Positions 18,617 through 28,153 of a stretch of 64,000 bases of DNA are shown here, one piece after another. Origin of the DNA: Candidatus Poribacteria bacterium (GTDB taxonomy: Bacteria; Poribacteria; WGA-4E; WGA-3G); NCBI GenBank assembly GCA_958295815.1, contig OY282374.1:4678682-4742681 (forward strand). The letters run 5' to 3'. The stretch's first letter is position 1; every line of letters starts with the position of its first letter. A program made the position numbers and the translations under genes. The notes under the pieces are model-generated. The model saw nothing but the letters and a program-made list of their open reading frames with translations. It was not told the DNA's origin and did no database searches.

Positions 18617-21454
18617 ATGCCAAAACAAGATGGACACAGATATATTATCACAATAGTTGTATCGTTCCTCGTCCTGCTCAGTGGGTGTGCTGTGAAATCA
18701 ACCCAGCAACCCTCACCCGTCGAGGCAAAAATCGTTAGACAAGCCGACTGGGAAGTAGAATTCAGGGATGTCTTCTTTCTCGATGCAAAGCACGGCTGGG
18801 TCATCGGGGAGAAAGGAACAATCCTCTACACGAAAGATGGGGGCAAAAATTGGGAAACGCAGAGAAGTAACACAGAAGCGCGCCTGAACAAGATGCAGTT
18901 TATAAATAAAAAACAGGGCTGGATCGTCGGAAACGAAGGAATCTTTTTACATACAGAAAACGGCGGCAAAAACTGGCAGAAACAGGTTGTTACAGACGGA
19001 AGCCTTATCAGTCTCCACTTCTTGGACGAACAACGCGGATGGGTAACGGGGGAAGGCGGAGCACTTTATTATACTGAAAATGGCGGAAAAACCTGGAAGT
19101 TCCGTCCCAGCGGTGTAGGCGAAGCACTCGTCGGCATCCACTTTGTGAATGAAACCGAAGGTTGGTTGCTCGTACAAATGGGGTCAACCTTACACACGAC
19201 GGACGGCGGAAAAACATGGGATTATGAATCGGTAGCACCTGAGCATAGCTTGCTGGGAATACAATTTGACCCCAACCAAAAGACAGGGTGGGCTGTGGGG
19301 ATTGGATCTACTGTTATCTCAACGACAGACGGTGGGAAAACATGGGATCGCGGGGAACCGGGCATTGAGGACACACACGCAATCTTCGATCTCTGCTTTA
19401 TCGATACCAAAAAAGGATGGTTGGCAGCACAAGCTGGGGACGTGCTTCATACACAGGACGGTGGAAACACATGGGAAGTCCAACAGACAGGCACACACAG
19501 CGATCTACTGGCTGTGCATTCTCCTGATGCTAAACATATCTGGGCGGTAGGCAGCCACGGAACGATGCTCCATTCTACTGACGGTGGAAGCACATGGACG
19601 ATCGACGCCGAAAGCAGTGCCGAACCCTTAGCAGGTGTAGCCTTGGCAGAAGGTGGTCGCGGTTGGACCGTCGGGCGGCGTGGGGCAATCTTCCGCACCG
19701 AAGATGAAGGACGTTCATGGGAACGACAGGAAAGTGGGCTCTCTGCCGGCTTAAACAAAGTGACCGCCGTGGACGAGAAAGAGGCGTGGGCAATCGGAGA
19801 TTCCGGCTACATTCTGCATACTGAAGATGGTAAAACATGGCAGGTACAAAAAGGATACGACTGGATCGGCCTGCATGACGTGCAGTTCCTAAATCGTGAG
19901 CGCGGCTGGGCAGTTGGCGATATGGGGGGTATCTTCTACACCAACAACGGTGGCGAAAACTGGATTGAACAACGCGGTTATATCTTTGAACTCTTAAAAG
20001 GTCTCTGCTTCATTTCACCAAATGAAGGATGGACTATCGGTTGGCCCGGAAAAATTCTTCACACAATTGATGGCGGGAAAACATGGGAGCCGCAGGAGAG
20101 CGGGACATTTAACGAACTTTACTCGGTTTACTTCGTAGACGCTAAACTCGGTTGGGTCTCTGGGCAGTCCGGACTCATCCTTCATACCGCCGATGGCGGG
20201 AAGACATGGAAGTCTCAATACACGCGCACACAGGCGAATCTCAACAAAATCTACTTCGCCTCTCCCACAGTCGGAATAGCCGTTGGTGACAAAGGGACCC
20301 TCCTGCTCACGCAGGACAGTGGGAAAACGTGGACACGGGAAAACAGCGGCACAGATAAAAAACTCAGCGACATCAGTGTCGCGGAGGATAAGATATTTGC
20401 TGTCGGCGCAGACGGTATTGCTATTGCGTATACGATTCCGTCAATATCAAAGTATACCCCGCGCAAACGATCCTTTGAGAAGACCGAACTCGAGTTACCA
20501 AAGACGGATGCTGGGTGGGACATCTCACACACCGACGGTCCGTTCCGAATAATGGGCGCGGACTCCAACATGAAATCAGCGGATATTTCCTTCATCAACG
20601 CCATCGAAGGATGGGCAGTCGGTAATTCGAGAACGATGCTCCACACCTTAGACGGCGGTAATACTTGGAAGAGCGTTGACTCTCCTGTAGATATACCCTT
20701 GATTGCTGTGCATTTTGTCTCTTCAGAGATCGGTTGGCTCCTAACCGAAGACGCGAGTTTCCTATCCACAACCGACGGCGGTGTGACCTGGCAGGTCCTG
20801 AACGAAACCACCAAACCGGTGATGGGTGGATACGACCAAATGAGTCGTCCGATAGAAGAAGCGTGTGAACTTTACGCCGCGCATTTTCAGGGTTTCGGTG
20901 AAGGTTGGGCTGCTGGTAAGCAAGGCGTTATCCTCCACAACAAAGATGGAAACACAATCTGGAGACACCAAGAAAATGAGACCTCGGCATCCTACCGCGA
21001 CATCCAGATGGTCGAAGAACATTACGGGTGGGCTGTCGGGTCGTGGGGAAAGGTCCTCTGGACAAATGACCAAGGAGATACATGGCATCTTCAGACAACC
21101 AATACAGGATATGACCTCTACGGTGTATCTTTCTTAAACCGCTTAAAAGGGTGGACTGTCGGAAGAGATGGTATTGTCCTTCGCACGTCAGACGGTGGTT
21201 TGGCATGGTCGGCAAGCAATACGGGGATAAGCACACACCTCTATAGTGTCTTTTTTATAAACGAAATGGAAGGTTGGATCGTCGGAGAAAATGGATTAAT
21301 CTTGCATACTGATGATCGTGGCACAACATGGGAAATTGAGGAATCTGGCACTAGCGAAAATTTATATTACGTCGATTATGTTGAAGGACTTGGTTTGGTC
21401 GTGTTGGGTGCGCACGGCACTATTTTAAAACGAAAATTAAGCACTGAATCATAG
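18617..21454 (+). CDS. Ycf48/BNR-type beta-propeller lipoprotein
   Basis: About 945 residues: a lipoprotein signal with lipobox VLLSGC near residue 24, then around eighteen units of the photosystem-II-assembly-factor (Ycf48)/BNR type. Each unit has the pattern GW..G..G..[IL].[HY]T.[DN]GGKTW, for example KHGWVIGEKGTILYTKDGGK and KGWTVGRDGIVLRTSDGG. In cyanobacteria Ycf48 chaperones photosystem II, but this organism shows no photosynthesis genes, so here the repeats are simply a large extracytoplasmic propeller array. I start at the ATG at 18617, which has AGGGTG nine bases upstream; a GTG four codons earlier is possible. A LamG protein gene follows after 45 bases. Confidence 0.85.
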   Translation: MPKQDGHRYIITIVVSFLVLLSGCAVKSTQQPSPVEAKIVRQADWEVEFRDVFFLDAKHGWVIGEKGTILYTKDGGKNWETQRSNTEARLNKMQFINKKQGWIVGNEGIFLHTENGGKNWQKQVVTDGSLISLHFLDEQRGWVTGEGGALYYTENGGKTWKFRPSGVGEALVGIHFVNETEGWLLVQMGSTLHTTDGGKTWDYESVAPEHSLLGIQFDPNQKTGWAVGIGSTVISTTDGGKTWDRGEPGIEDTHAIFDLCFIDTKKGWLAAQAGDVLHTQDGGNTWEVQQTGTHSDLLAVHSPDAKHIWAVGSHGTMLHSTDGGSTWTIDAESSAEPLAGVALAEGGRGWTVGRRGAIFRTEDEGRSWERQESGLSAGLNKVTAVDEKEAWAIGDSGYILHTEDGKTWQVQKGYDWIGLHDVQFLNRERGWAVGDMGGIFYTNNGGENWIEQRGYIFELLKGLCFISPNEGWTIGWPGKILHTIDGGKTWEPQESGTFNELYSVYFVDAKLGWVSGQSGLILHTADGGKTWKSQYTRTQANLNKIYFASPTVGIAVGDKGTLLLTQDSGKTWTRENSGTDKKLSDISVAEDKIFAVGADGIAIAYTIPSISKYTPRKRSFEKTELELPKTDAGWDISHTDGPFRIMGADSNMKSADISFINAIEGWAVGNSRTMLHTLDGGNTWKSVDSPVDIPLIAVHFVSSEIGWLLTEDASFLSTTDGGVTWQVLNETTKPVMGGYDQMSRPIEEACELYAAHFQGFGEGWAAGKQGVILHNKDGNTIWRHQENETSASYRDIQMVEEHYGWAVGSWGKVLWTNDQGDTWHLQTTNTGYDLYGVSFLNRLKGWTVGRDGIVLRTSDGGLAWSASNTGISTHLYSVFFINEMEGWIVGENGLILHTDDRGTTWEIEESGTSENLYYVDYVEGLGLVVLGAHGTILKRKLSTES

Positions 21455-21499
21455 ATTTAATACTTCGTTCTTATTTCCTACCAAAAAGGAGATTTAAAT

Positions 21500-22279
21500 A
21501 TGATACAACGAATAATCCTTATCTGCTTTTTCTTACTGACATTAATACCACTAAGTACGAAAGCGTTGCCACCACCTTCACCGGCAGGCGGCGGCATGCT
21601 ACAACTGGATCGAAATCACGATTTCGTGGCTACTATCGAGGCGTGGTTTCCCGATGAAGAGTTTGACGGATTAACCGCCGAAGCATGGCTTTATTTTGAA
21701 GAGCCACCCAAACCTCTGACTTTCTGGTCAATCTTTGGTCAGGAAGGTCGATTCAATCTGATTATTCATGGCAACGGTATGTCGTTAGGGGCATGGGGAG
21801 ATTCTGAAAATGCAGATGGAGAACTCATTATTGGAGGGCAACCACTGCCCAAAGAAAAATGGTTGCATGTCGTAGCGATTTACGATGCTTCAGCAGGGAA
21901 GGGCTTTAACGGCATGGGTGGTAATTGGTGCTGTCCAGGTGGACATCTCATTAAATCAGACGAACCACTCCAGATTGGCGGAATCGTTGTACAAGATCCA
22001 GATCAGAACCCTTTCATTGGAGACAATGTGAAATTACGTGGGTATATTGACGAAGCCCGAATTTCTAATACCGTGCGATATGTAGGACCGAAGTGGGAAA
22101 TTCCAAAGGGAAAATTTGAAGTCGACGAACATACTATTTCGCTCTGGCACTTTGACGAAAAACTGGGGTCAATGCGCTTTGAAGATGCGTCCGGGAATGG
22201 CTACAATCTTTGGAGAAAAGGCTTAGCAGTCGAAGCACAGCGAAAACTCACAACTACATGGGGACAACTTAAACGGTAA
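21500..22279 (+). CDS. Secreted LamG-domain protein with C-terminal WG tail
   Basis: A 259-residue secreted protein: signal peptide residues 1-23 (ending TKALP), then a LamG/concanavalin-like domain over about residues 30-235 (LTAEAWLYFEEP, WLHVVAIYDAS, LRGYIDEARISNTVRY). Such domains bind carbohydrates or proteins. The protein ends with VEAQRKLTTTWGQLKR, which matches the ends of three other secreted proteins in the window (24605, 41574 and 51026 genes). It is preceded by AAAAGGAG and followed by a rho-independent terminator at 22337. It is 45 bases downstream of the propeller lipoprotein, so a two-gene surface operon is likely. Confidence 0.85.
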   Translation: MIQRIILICFFLLTLIPLSTKALPPPSPAGGGMLQLDRNHDFVATIEAWFPDEEFDGLTAEAWLYFEEPPKPLTFWSIFGQEGRFNLIIHGNGMSLGAWGDSENADGELIIGGQPLPKEKWLHVVAIYDASAGKGFNGMGGNWCCPGGHLIKSDEPLQIGGIVVQDPDQNPFIGDNVKLRGYIDEARISNTVRYVGPKWEIPKGKFEVDEHTISLWHFDEKLGSMRFEDASGNGYNLWRKGLAVEAQRKLTTTWGQLKR

Positions 22280-22336
22280 AGACACGTATCACTCTTTTAC
22301 GACAAAACTTACAGAATTCTTTATTTCCACCCAGTT

Positions 22337-22367
22337 AGGCGAGGTCCCGTGCCTCGCCTCTTTTTTT
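22337..22367 (+). terminator. Rho-independent terminator
   Basis: AGGCGAGG (22337-22344) pairs with CCTCGCCT (22352-22359) over a 7-base loop, followed by C and seven T residues. It ends the propeller-LamG unit. The stem is related to the dispersed GGCGAGG hairpin family. Confidence 0.85.
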
Positions 22368-22507
22368 CCAAGTCTTAGCCCAAAGAAATCACCTTTACTT
22401 TTTGCTATGGTTTGCCTCAGCGTGATGAAGCCCACTTTTTTCTTGCACTCTAACCGCTCAGTTGCTATGATAGTTGCAGACGAAGCACACTTTTTTTGGA
22501 GACAAAC

Positions 22508-23635
22508 ATGAATAATTACCGTATTGCAATTATCGGCTTAGGGGGTATGGGTGGAGCTCATGCTGCGGCAGTGGAGTTAGAAGAAAACTGCGAACTCATT
22601 GCTGGGGCGGAAATCAATCCAGAACGGGCAAAAGCGTGGAGCGAACGATTCGGGGTCAAAGCCATCTATGACGACTATGAGAAGATGCTTGATGAACAAC
22701 AGCCTGATATTGTCATCGTCCCAACGCAGGCACCGATGCATCATGCGCCAACGATCGCGGCGGCACAGCGAGGCATCCATGTCTTCTGCGAAAAACCGAC
22801 TGCCCTCAACCTGATTGAAGCCGATGAGATGGTCGAAACCTGCGACCAACACCACGTCAAGTTCGCCATTAATCACATCAAACGCTCCAGCCCATATAAC
22901 CGTCACGCCCTCTCGTTGATTGAAAAAGGCGAGATTGGCGATGTCGTGCTGCTGAAGGCAACCGACAAAGGTGGACGCAAGGTCGGCAATTCACTCATGG
23001 AGATGGGGACACATCTCTATGACTGGCTACGACTTTTCAGTGGCGATGTCGAGTGGACGCACGCACACCTTGTGCAGATGGACGGTCGCGAGTCAACCGT
23101 TGACGACATTAAACATACTCAAGAGGTACACGCATTCGATCGCGACGCCGGGCTTGTGCTTGGTGAACGCGGACACGCTGCTTTTCGTTTCAAGAACGGT
23201 GTCCATGCCGACGTGCAGTTCCTTGCCCAGCCAGAGACAAACGATAACGCTTACGGCATCGATATTATCGGCACTGAAGGCAGAATCGCTGTCAGAGAAA
23301 GTGTGGGGACTACGATGTTTATCCATAAAGGACAACACAAAACCCCAGCAGAAGCATGGGAACCGGTGCACCTATCCGCCGAAGACCTCGATGAACAAGG
23401 CAACCCACGAGATGGCGCATCAATACGATTGCTATTGCAACGTCTCATGTTACGCGACCTGATCGAAGCCATCGAAGAAGACCGGGACCCATTCGCGAGC
23501 GGAAGAGACGGCCGCGATTGCCTTGAAATGATACACGCAACGTGGGAATCACATCGTCAGGGAACCCGAGTACCTATGCCGCTCACGCCGCGCGAACATC
23601 CGCTAGAACGGTGGCAGAGGGAAAAAGGCAGCTGA
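22508..23635 (+). CDS. Gfo/Idh/MocA-family NAD(P)-dependent oxidoreductase
   Basis: About 375 residues. The Rossmann start RIAIIGLGGMGGAHA (G-x-G-x-x-G), the VFCEKPTALN motif (E-K-P, with the conserved Lys) and the later NHIKRSSPYNRHAL and MGTHLYDWLRLFSG segments are diagnostic of the family. Enzymes of this type oxidise or reduce sugars, inositols and related polyols. GGAGA lies six bases before the ATG at 22508, which I prefer over an in-frame TTG at 22496. The methyltransferase gene follows after 41 bases. Confidence 0.9.
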   Translation: MNNYRIAIIGLGGMGGAHAAAVELEENCELIAGAEINPERAKAWSERFGVKAIYDDYEKMLDEQQPDIVIVPTQAPMHHAPTIAAAQRGIHVFCEKPTALNLIEADEMVETCDQHHVKFAINHIKRSSPYNRHALSLIEKGEIGDVVLLKATDKGGRKVGNSLMEMGTHLYDWLRLFSGDVEWTHAHLVQMDGRESTVDDIKHTQEVHAFDRDAGLVLGERGHAAFRFKNGVHADVQFLAQPETNDNAYGIDIIGTEGRIAVRESVGTTMFIHKGQHKTPAEAWEPVHLSAEDLDEQGNPRDGASIRLLLQRLMLRDLIEAIEEDRDPFASGRDGRDCLEMIHATWESHRQGTRVPMPLTPREHPLERWQREKGS

Positions 23636-23640
23636 AAAAT

Positions 23641-23661
23641 GGCGAGGTTGGATACCTCACC
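23641..23661. repeat. GGCGAGGTT...ACCTCACC hairpin at the methyltransferase leader
   Basis: A member of the dispersed hairpin family lies directly between the oxidoreductase stop and the methyltransferase ribosome site (AAGGAG at 23665-23670), where it would be in the transcript. Confidence 0.5.
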
Positions 23662-23676
23662 AGTAAGGAGCAATCT

Positions 23677-24357
23677 ATGCAACGTTTGGATATTCTTCAT
23701 CCATCGATTGACGACTATTTACTTGGTATCATCCCGGAGCGCGATGAAGTGCTCACAGAGATGGAAGCACACGCACGGGAAAACCGCTTCCCCATCGTCG
23801 GACCGCTCGTCGGACGCGTCTTGCATCAATTGGTGTTGCTAACCAATCCGACACGGATTTTCGAGATGGGCTCAGGCTTTGGCTATTCGGCGTATTGGAT
23901 GGCGAAGGCACTGCAAAAACCGGAAGCCTCTATCATCTGTACCGATGGATCCGCAGAGAACGCCGAGCGCGCCGCAGGGTACCTTGCACGCGGTGGTATC
24001 GCAGATCGTATCGACTATCGCGTCGGTAACGCACTTGAAATCATCGACGAGACCGAGGGTGAATTCGACATCATCTACAACGACATCGATAAAGACGGGT
24101 ATCCTGAAGCGTTTCGGAAAGCGATCCCTCGACTCAGGAGCGGTGGTTTGTTTATCACGGACAACATGCTCTGGGGTGGACGCGTCATCACGCAGGAACC
24201 CGGTAGTCCTCCAGAAGGACTCAACGAACAAGAACAGTGGTTCCACGCTGCGACAATCGGTGTCAGAGAGGTAACACGGTTGCTTTACAGTTCGCCTGAG
24301 GTATTCACGACGATTATTCCGCTGCGAGACGGGGTTTCAGTCGCAATAAAACGTTAA
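23677..24357 (+). CDS. SAM-dependent O-methyltransferase (catechol-type, class I)
   Basis: A 226-residue Rossmann methyltransferase. The SAM site is IFEMGSGFGYSAYWMA at about residues 53-68, with ICTDGSAENAERA (acidic residue after strand 2), and the metal-site segments FDIIYNDIDKDGYPEAF and LFITDNMLWGG are those of the catechol/caffeoyl-CoA O-methyltransferase family (PF01596). The acceptor is unknown. I begin at the ATG at 23677 because AAGGAG is directly upstream; the longer frame from 23542 would overlap the oxidoreductase by 94 bases with no ribosome site. Confidence 0.85.
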   Translation: MQRLDILHPSIDDYLLGIIPERDEVLTEMEAHARENRFPIVGPLVGRVLHQLVLLTNPTRIFEMGSGFGYSAYWMAKALQKPEASIICTDGSAENAERAAGYLARGGIADRIDYRVGNALEIIDETEGEFDIIYNDIDKDGYPEAFRKAIPRLRSGGLFITDNMLWGGRVITQEPGSPPEGLNEQEQWFHAATIGVREVTRLLYSSPEVFTTIIPLRDGVSVAIKR

Positions 24358-24604
24358 TTCATATTTTTAATGTCCCAACCAAACCTTAGAAAAAACTTGA
24401 CTTTTATTTTCATTTTCTATAAAGTCTATTTAGGAGTCATGTGCCAATTAGGGAAGTGGTATCCTCATGACGATGCGCAGCGGTACTATCCTGTCCATTA
24501 GTTTTAGTGACCTCTCTACTGTTCGGGAACCTACACCTTAAGCATATTCTACAAGAAAACAAACGCGTCTTTGCCACAGCAAAGCTATCAATAGGAGATC
24601 CACA

Positions 24605-25624
24605 ATGTTTTTTCCAAAAAAATCGTTTTCTTTAAAAGCCAATCTATTCACTATTGCCTGCTGCGTTTTATTCACACTGTCCACACTGCCGGCGATGGCA
24701 CATTCAGGCGGCGAGGTGACCAGCAAAAAAACCGAAACGCCTATCACGATTGACGGAATGCTGGATGAGGCGGAGTGGGACGCAATATTCCAAGAAGCTT
24801 CACCTTTACAAGATATTGTCGTAGACCCACGCGATCCGAAACATAACCAAGAGTGGTACCAGATTATGCCTGGTGGGGGTGCTGGAGCAGACACAAACGA
24901 TGGCGGGCTTCGTGTCAGCCGTGGCAAATTCGATGGCGACGATGATCTTCTGGCGCGCTGGGCAACACTATGGGACGACGACTATCTCTACTTTGCGTTC
25001 GATGTCACCGATGATAATCCACACGAATACGCCAATGACATAGCAACCCGTTCTGGAGAGATTGACGGGATATTTTTGATGTTCGATACCAAGCACGATG
25101 CCCCTGTATTCGAGTTCCCACACCACGAGTTTAACACAAGACATGTCGCCAATAACAGCACCTATGAAGCGGACGACAACTACTGGATATTTTCCGCTAT
25201 AACGCCCGATGGCACACGTGGCGCATGGTCGCAATCCTTGAGTGCTGGACTTGACCCGGAACTGGGTGATCCTGCCAATGGAAATTTTGTAGGTCAGAAA
25301 ACGGGTAGCGGTTACGCCGCTGAGATGCGTTTCCCTTGGTCGATTTTTGAGCCGTTTTTCGGTGCAGCTCTTACCCCGACAGATGGTTTAGTCATCGGAT
25401 TCGACATCACAATCACGGACGTTGATGGAGATGCTCCGGGCACGTATGCCGCACCGCTCGGTGGCGCACTCGCCTGGTCAAGTGATTTTGAAAACGACAA
25501 CAGTCCGGGTGTGCTCGGTGATCTCATAATTTCGAGTGAGGTTATCGGCAGTGCCACGTCCGTTGATCCTGAAGGTAAATTGCCAGCAACATGGGGTGAT
25601 ATTAAACGCGGCTATAATAAATAA
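24605..25624 (+). CDS. Secreted CBM9/DOMON-like sugar-binding protein with C-terminal WG tail
   Basis: A 339-residue secreted protein. Signal peptide at about residues 1-32 (TLSTLPAMAHS). The first part of the mature chain carries the CBM9-like opening ITIDGMLDEAEWD, followed by DDDYLYFAFDVTDDNPH and EMRFPWSIFEP, typical of family-9-type and DOMON carbohydrate or cytochrome-associated sandwiches. The end is VDPEGKLPATWGDIKRG, the tail shared with three other exported proteins here. AGGAG precedes the ATG. It is monocistronic as far as can be seen; a weak TTGACT box is present about 200 bases upstream without a convincing partner. Confidence 0.85.
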   Translation: MFFPKKSFSLKANLFTIACCVLFTLSTLPAMAHSGGEVTSKKTETPITIDGMLDEAEWDAIFQEASPLQDIVVDPRDPKHNQEWYQIMPGGGAGADTNDGGLRVSRGKFDGDDDLLARWATLWDDDYLYFAFDVTDDNPHEYANDIATRSGEIDGIFLMFDTKHDAPVFEFPHHEFNTRHVANNSTYEADDNYWIFSAITPDGTRGAWSQSLSAGLDPELGDPANGNFVGQKTGSGYAAEMRFPWSIFEPFFGAALTPTDGLVIGFDITITDVDGDAPGTYAAPLGGALAWSSDFENDNSPGVLGDLIISSEVIGSATSVDPEGKLPATWGDIKRGYNK

Positions 25625-25766
25625 TCCCAAATTAACCGCGATTCCTCTTACTTTTCCTACGCAGAAGATGGGCGGAGATGTTACTCCGCCCTCTACAATT
25701 CAGGTTCTTCGGCGTGGTAACTTCTCAACGCTTTCACTGAAAAAGCTTCACAACATCCGCTTATTT

Positions 25767-27122
25767 TTAAGCACCTCGCCACTTTCGTATTTTCCAGTTG
25801 CCGCGTCTGAACCAATATCCCATAAGAAGGCATTGCACAACGTTTGATACAGCGATCCCCCACCAAATCCCTGTCAGTCCTATCAATTGAGAGAGTAGAA
25901 TCACCAATGTCAATCCGACCCCGAACTGCGATAGCCCCGTAATAGTCATCGGAGACTTCGTATCCCCCGCACCGTTGAGCGCACGACCCAGAACACTGGC
26001 GACAACCATGAATGCAAACGTCGCTGCGAGATAACGCAAATAAACATTTCCAATTTCAATGACTGCGGGGTCATTCGTAAACCAACCAACGAAGAACTGA
26101 GGAATCGTGAACAAGAAAATGCCGATGAATGTGACGACCACCGCTGCTAAGATGCTACCTAAGTGAGTGGATTTTTCAGCACGATCAATACGGTTGGCAC
26201 CGATATTTTGCCCAACCATTGGTGCTACAGCGTTTGAGAAGGCAGTCCCAAAATGCATAACAAGGAGACGTAACCGCATACAGATAGCATAGGCTGCAAC
26301 AGGATTGGTGCCAAAGACAGCAACGACTCGAATAAACAACACACGGGAACCGTGCCGCAACAACGCCTGCATGGAAGTAAAAATTCCCAAATGCATGATT
26401 TGACCCCACGTTGAAAGGTTTGGGCGACGGTCAACATGACGCAGAGAAATCACACTCCGTCCTCTAAAACAGAGATAAAGAAGGACAACAACACTGAGAC
26501 CTCGACCAATCACTGTCGCATACGCCGAACCAACCACGCCGAGTCGCGGAAACCCCCAGATACCAAAGATTAACAGCGGATCTAAAACGATGTTAACAAC
26601 CGAAGAAAAAATCAGAACAACCATCGGTGTCACTGCATCCCCGGCACCACGGAAAATTGCGGTGAGCGTGCGAGATAGGAACATCATTACGCCACCGAGC
26701 AGCATCACGCGAAGATAAGGGACACCTAACGGAATAACCTCTGGCTCGACACCCATTAACCACAATCCAAATTCGGCTAACGGATAGCCTAACACCCCAA
26801 TGCCCAACGCACATACCACGTTAAGCATCAAGGATTGCATGGCAATATCCTCGCTTTCCGCACGCTTCCTGGCACCGATAAACTGAGACACAAGAATAAT
26901 TGTCCCAGTAGAGATGCCGTGTGCCAGAATGCTCACGAGTCGTAGCAAATTTCCGCTTATCGCGACAACAACGAGTGCTCCGGGTCCGAGCCGACCGACG
27001 AAAATCATATCGACTATATTAAACAGATCTTGAAGTAGCTGACTGACAAAGGTGGGTATAGCCAGTCGTAAAAGGGCTTTTGGAATGCTTCCGCGCGTTA
27101 GGTCGTGCTTGGGTGTTCTCAT
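25767..27122 (-). CDS. MATE-family multidrug/metabolite exporter
   Basis: About 451 residues with twelve hydrophobic segments arranged as two MATE halves. Half one opens LLRLAIPTFVSQLLQDLFNIVDMIFVGRLG, and half two is seen from HLGIFTSMQALLRHGSRVLF, with AFSNAVAPMVGQNIGA and RALNGAGDTKSPM. These proteins exchange Na+ or H+ for organic cations or lipid-like substrates at the inner membrane. I prefer the ATG at 27122, with GGAG five bases upstream; a GTG seven codons earlier is possible. It is 128 bases downstream of the esterase gene. Confidence 0.85.
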   Translation of the reverse strand: MRTPKHDLTRGSIPKALLRLAIPTFVSQLLQDLFNIVDMIFVGRLGPGALVVVAISGNLLRLVSILAHGISTGTIILVSQFIGARKRAESEDIAMQSLMLNVVCALGIGVLGYPLAEFGLWLMGVEPEVIPLGVPYLRVMLLGGVMMFLSRTLTAIFRGAGDAVTPMVVLIFSSVVNIVLDPLLIFGIWGFPRLGVVGSAYATVIGRGLSVVVLLYLCFRGRSVISLRHVDRRPNLSTWGQIMHLGIFTSMQALLRHGSRVLFIRVVAVFGTNPVAAYAICMRLRLLVMHFGTAFSNAVAPMVGQNIGANRIDRAEKSTHLGSILAAVVVTFIGIFLFTIPQFFVGWFTNDPAVIEIGNVYLRYLAATFAFMVVASVLGRALNGAGDTKSPMTITGLSQFGVGLTLVILLSQLIGLTGIWWGIAVSNVVQCLLMGYWFRRGNWKIRKWRGA

Positions 27123-27250
27123 ACATTCTCCGCTGATTGGCACTCCCCAAGACCTATTTATGCGGCTTTAAAGGCAAGCAAATCGGCAAGTAGAAGTCTC
27201 CGTTATTCACCTTGCTAAATACTAAAACGAATTATGAAACGTGTGTTATG

Positions 27251-28153
27251 CTATGGCTTCAAATGTTTCTCAATGAATGCTTTCGTCAATTCTGGCACCT
27301 TCGGATCCCTAAACCAACCGTGACCACCGCCTTCTACTCTGTAAAACGTAACAGGGACACCTACACCCTGCAGCGCATCATTCAATAAGACGCTCTGGTG
27401 GTAAGGCACAAGTGAATCCTTATCTCCATGGATAATCAGAAAAGGGGAATCATCTTTGGACACATAAGTGATTGGATTTGCCCTTGCGACGCGATCCTTA
27501 TGCTCCTGAATAGGTCCACCTACCAATTTCGATTCTGGAGAATCAGGTGCGTCATGCACCAAACCGTCGGGAAGGCGGTGGGCGTCCATCTGAAGGAAGT
27601 CCGTGGGACCGAAGTAATTGACCACGGCTTGCACCCGACTGGATACTTCTAAGTTTTCCCCAACCTCAAATTCCGTTACATCGCCTGTCGTGCCGAGCAT
27701 TGCAACCAAGTGTCCACCAGCAGATGACCCCCATGCTGCAAACCGATTTGGATCAAGACGATAGGTCTCCGCATTCGCGCGCAGCCACCGCACGGCGGCT
27801 TTTACATCCTCAATCTGCGCGGGAAAGATGGCGTGTTGACTCAAGCGATAATTAAGACTCGCCCCGGCATAGCCCGATTTGAGGTATTCCATGGGACGAT
27901 AATGTTCCTTGTCTCCACCGAGCCAAGCACCCCCGTGTATCCAGATAATGAGGGGTAGGTTCTCTCCTTCGTCCGGTACATAGAGATCCAGTTTCTGACG
28001 TTCGTGTCCGTTGGTAACATAAGCAATATCACGATGGGCTGTTATGCCTTCAGGGACTTTCTGAGACTCCGCCGAACTTCGACGTTGCACTACCACTAAA
28101 ATCGTCACCAGCAAAAACAGTATCAACACAAGCGAAACCACAACACGCATCAT
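27251..28153 (-). CDS. Secreted alpha/beta-hydrolase esterase (BD-FAE/carboxylesterase-like)
   Basis: A 300-residue protein. An N-terminal hydrophobic segment (residues 3-22) is a signal peptide or anchor. The oxyanion motif IIWIHGGAWLGG, nucleophile motif AWGSSAGGHLVAM (Ser), acid IIHGDKDSLVP (Asp) and base GGGHGW (His) form the usual triad. Similar enzymes release acyl or feruloyl groups from polysaccharides. Its ATG overlaps the stop of the ribbon-helix-helix gene as ATGA, a classic sign of translational coupling. Confidence 0.85.
   Translation of the reverse strand: MMRVVVSLVLILFLLVTILVVVQRRSSAESQKVPEGITAHRDIAYVTNGHERQKLDLYVPDEGENLPLIIWIHGGAWLGGDKEHYRPMEYLKSGYAGASLNYRLSQHAIFPAQIEDVKAAVRWLRANAETYRLDPNRFAAWGSSAGGHLVAMLGTTGDVTEFEVGENLEVSSRVQAVVNYFGPTDFLQMDAHRLPDGLVHDAPDSPESKLVGGPIQEHKDRVARANPITYVSKDDSPFLIIHGDKDSLVPYHQSVLLNDALQGVGVPVTFYRVEGGGHGWFRDPKVPELTKAFIEKHLKP

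Noticed and set aside
18617..21454. Photosystem II assembly factor
   Set aside because: Only the repeat type is shared; no photosynthesis genes are seen and the protein is a much longer lipoprotein.
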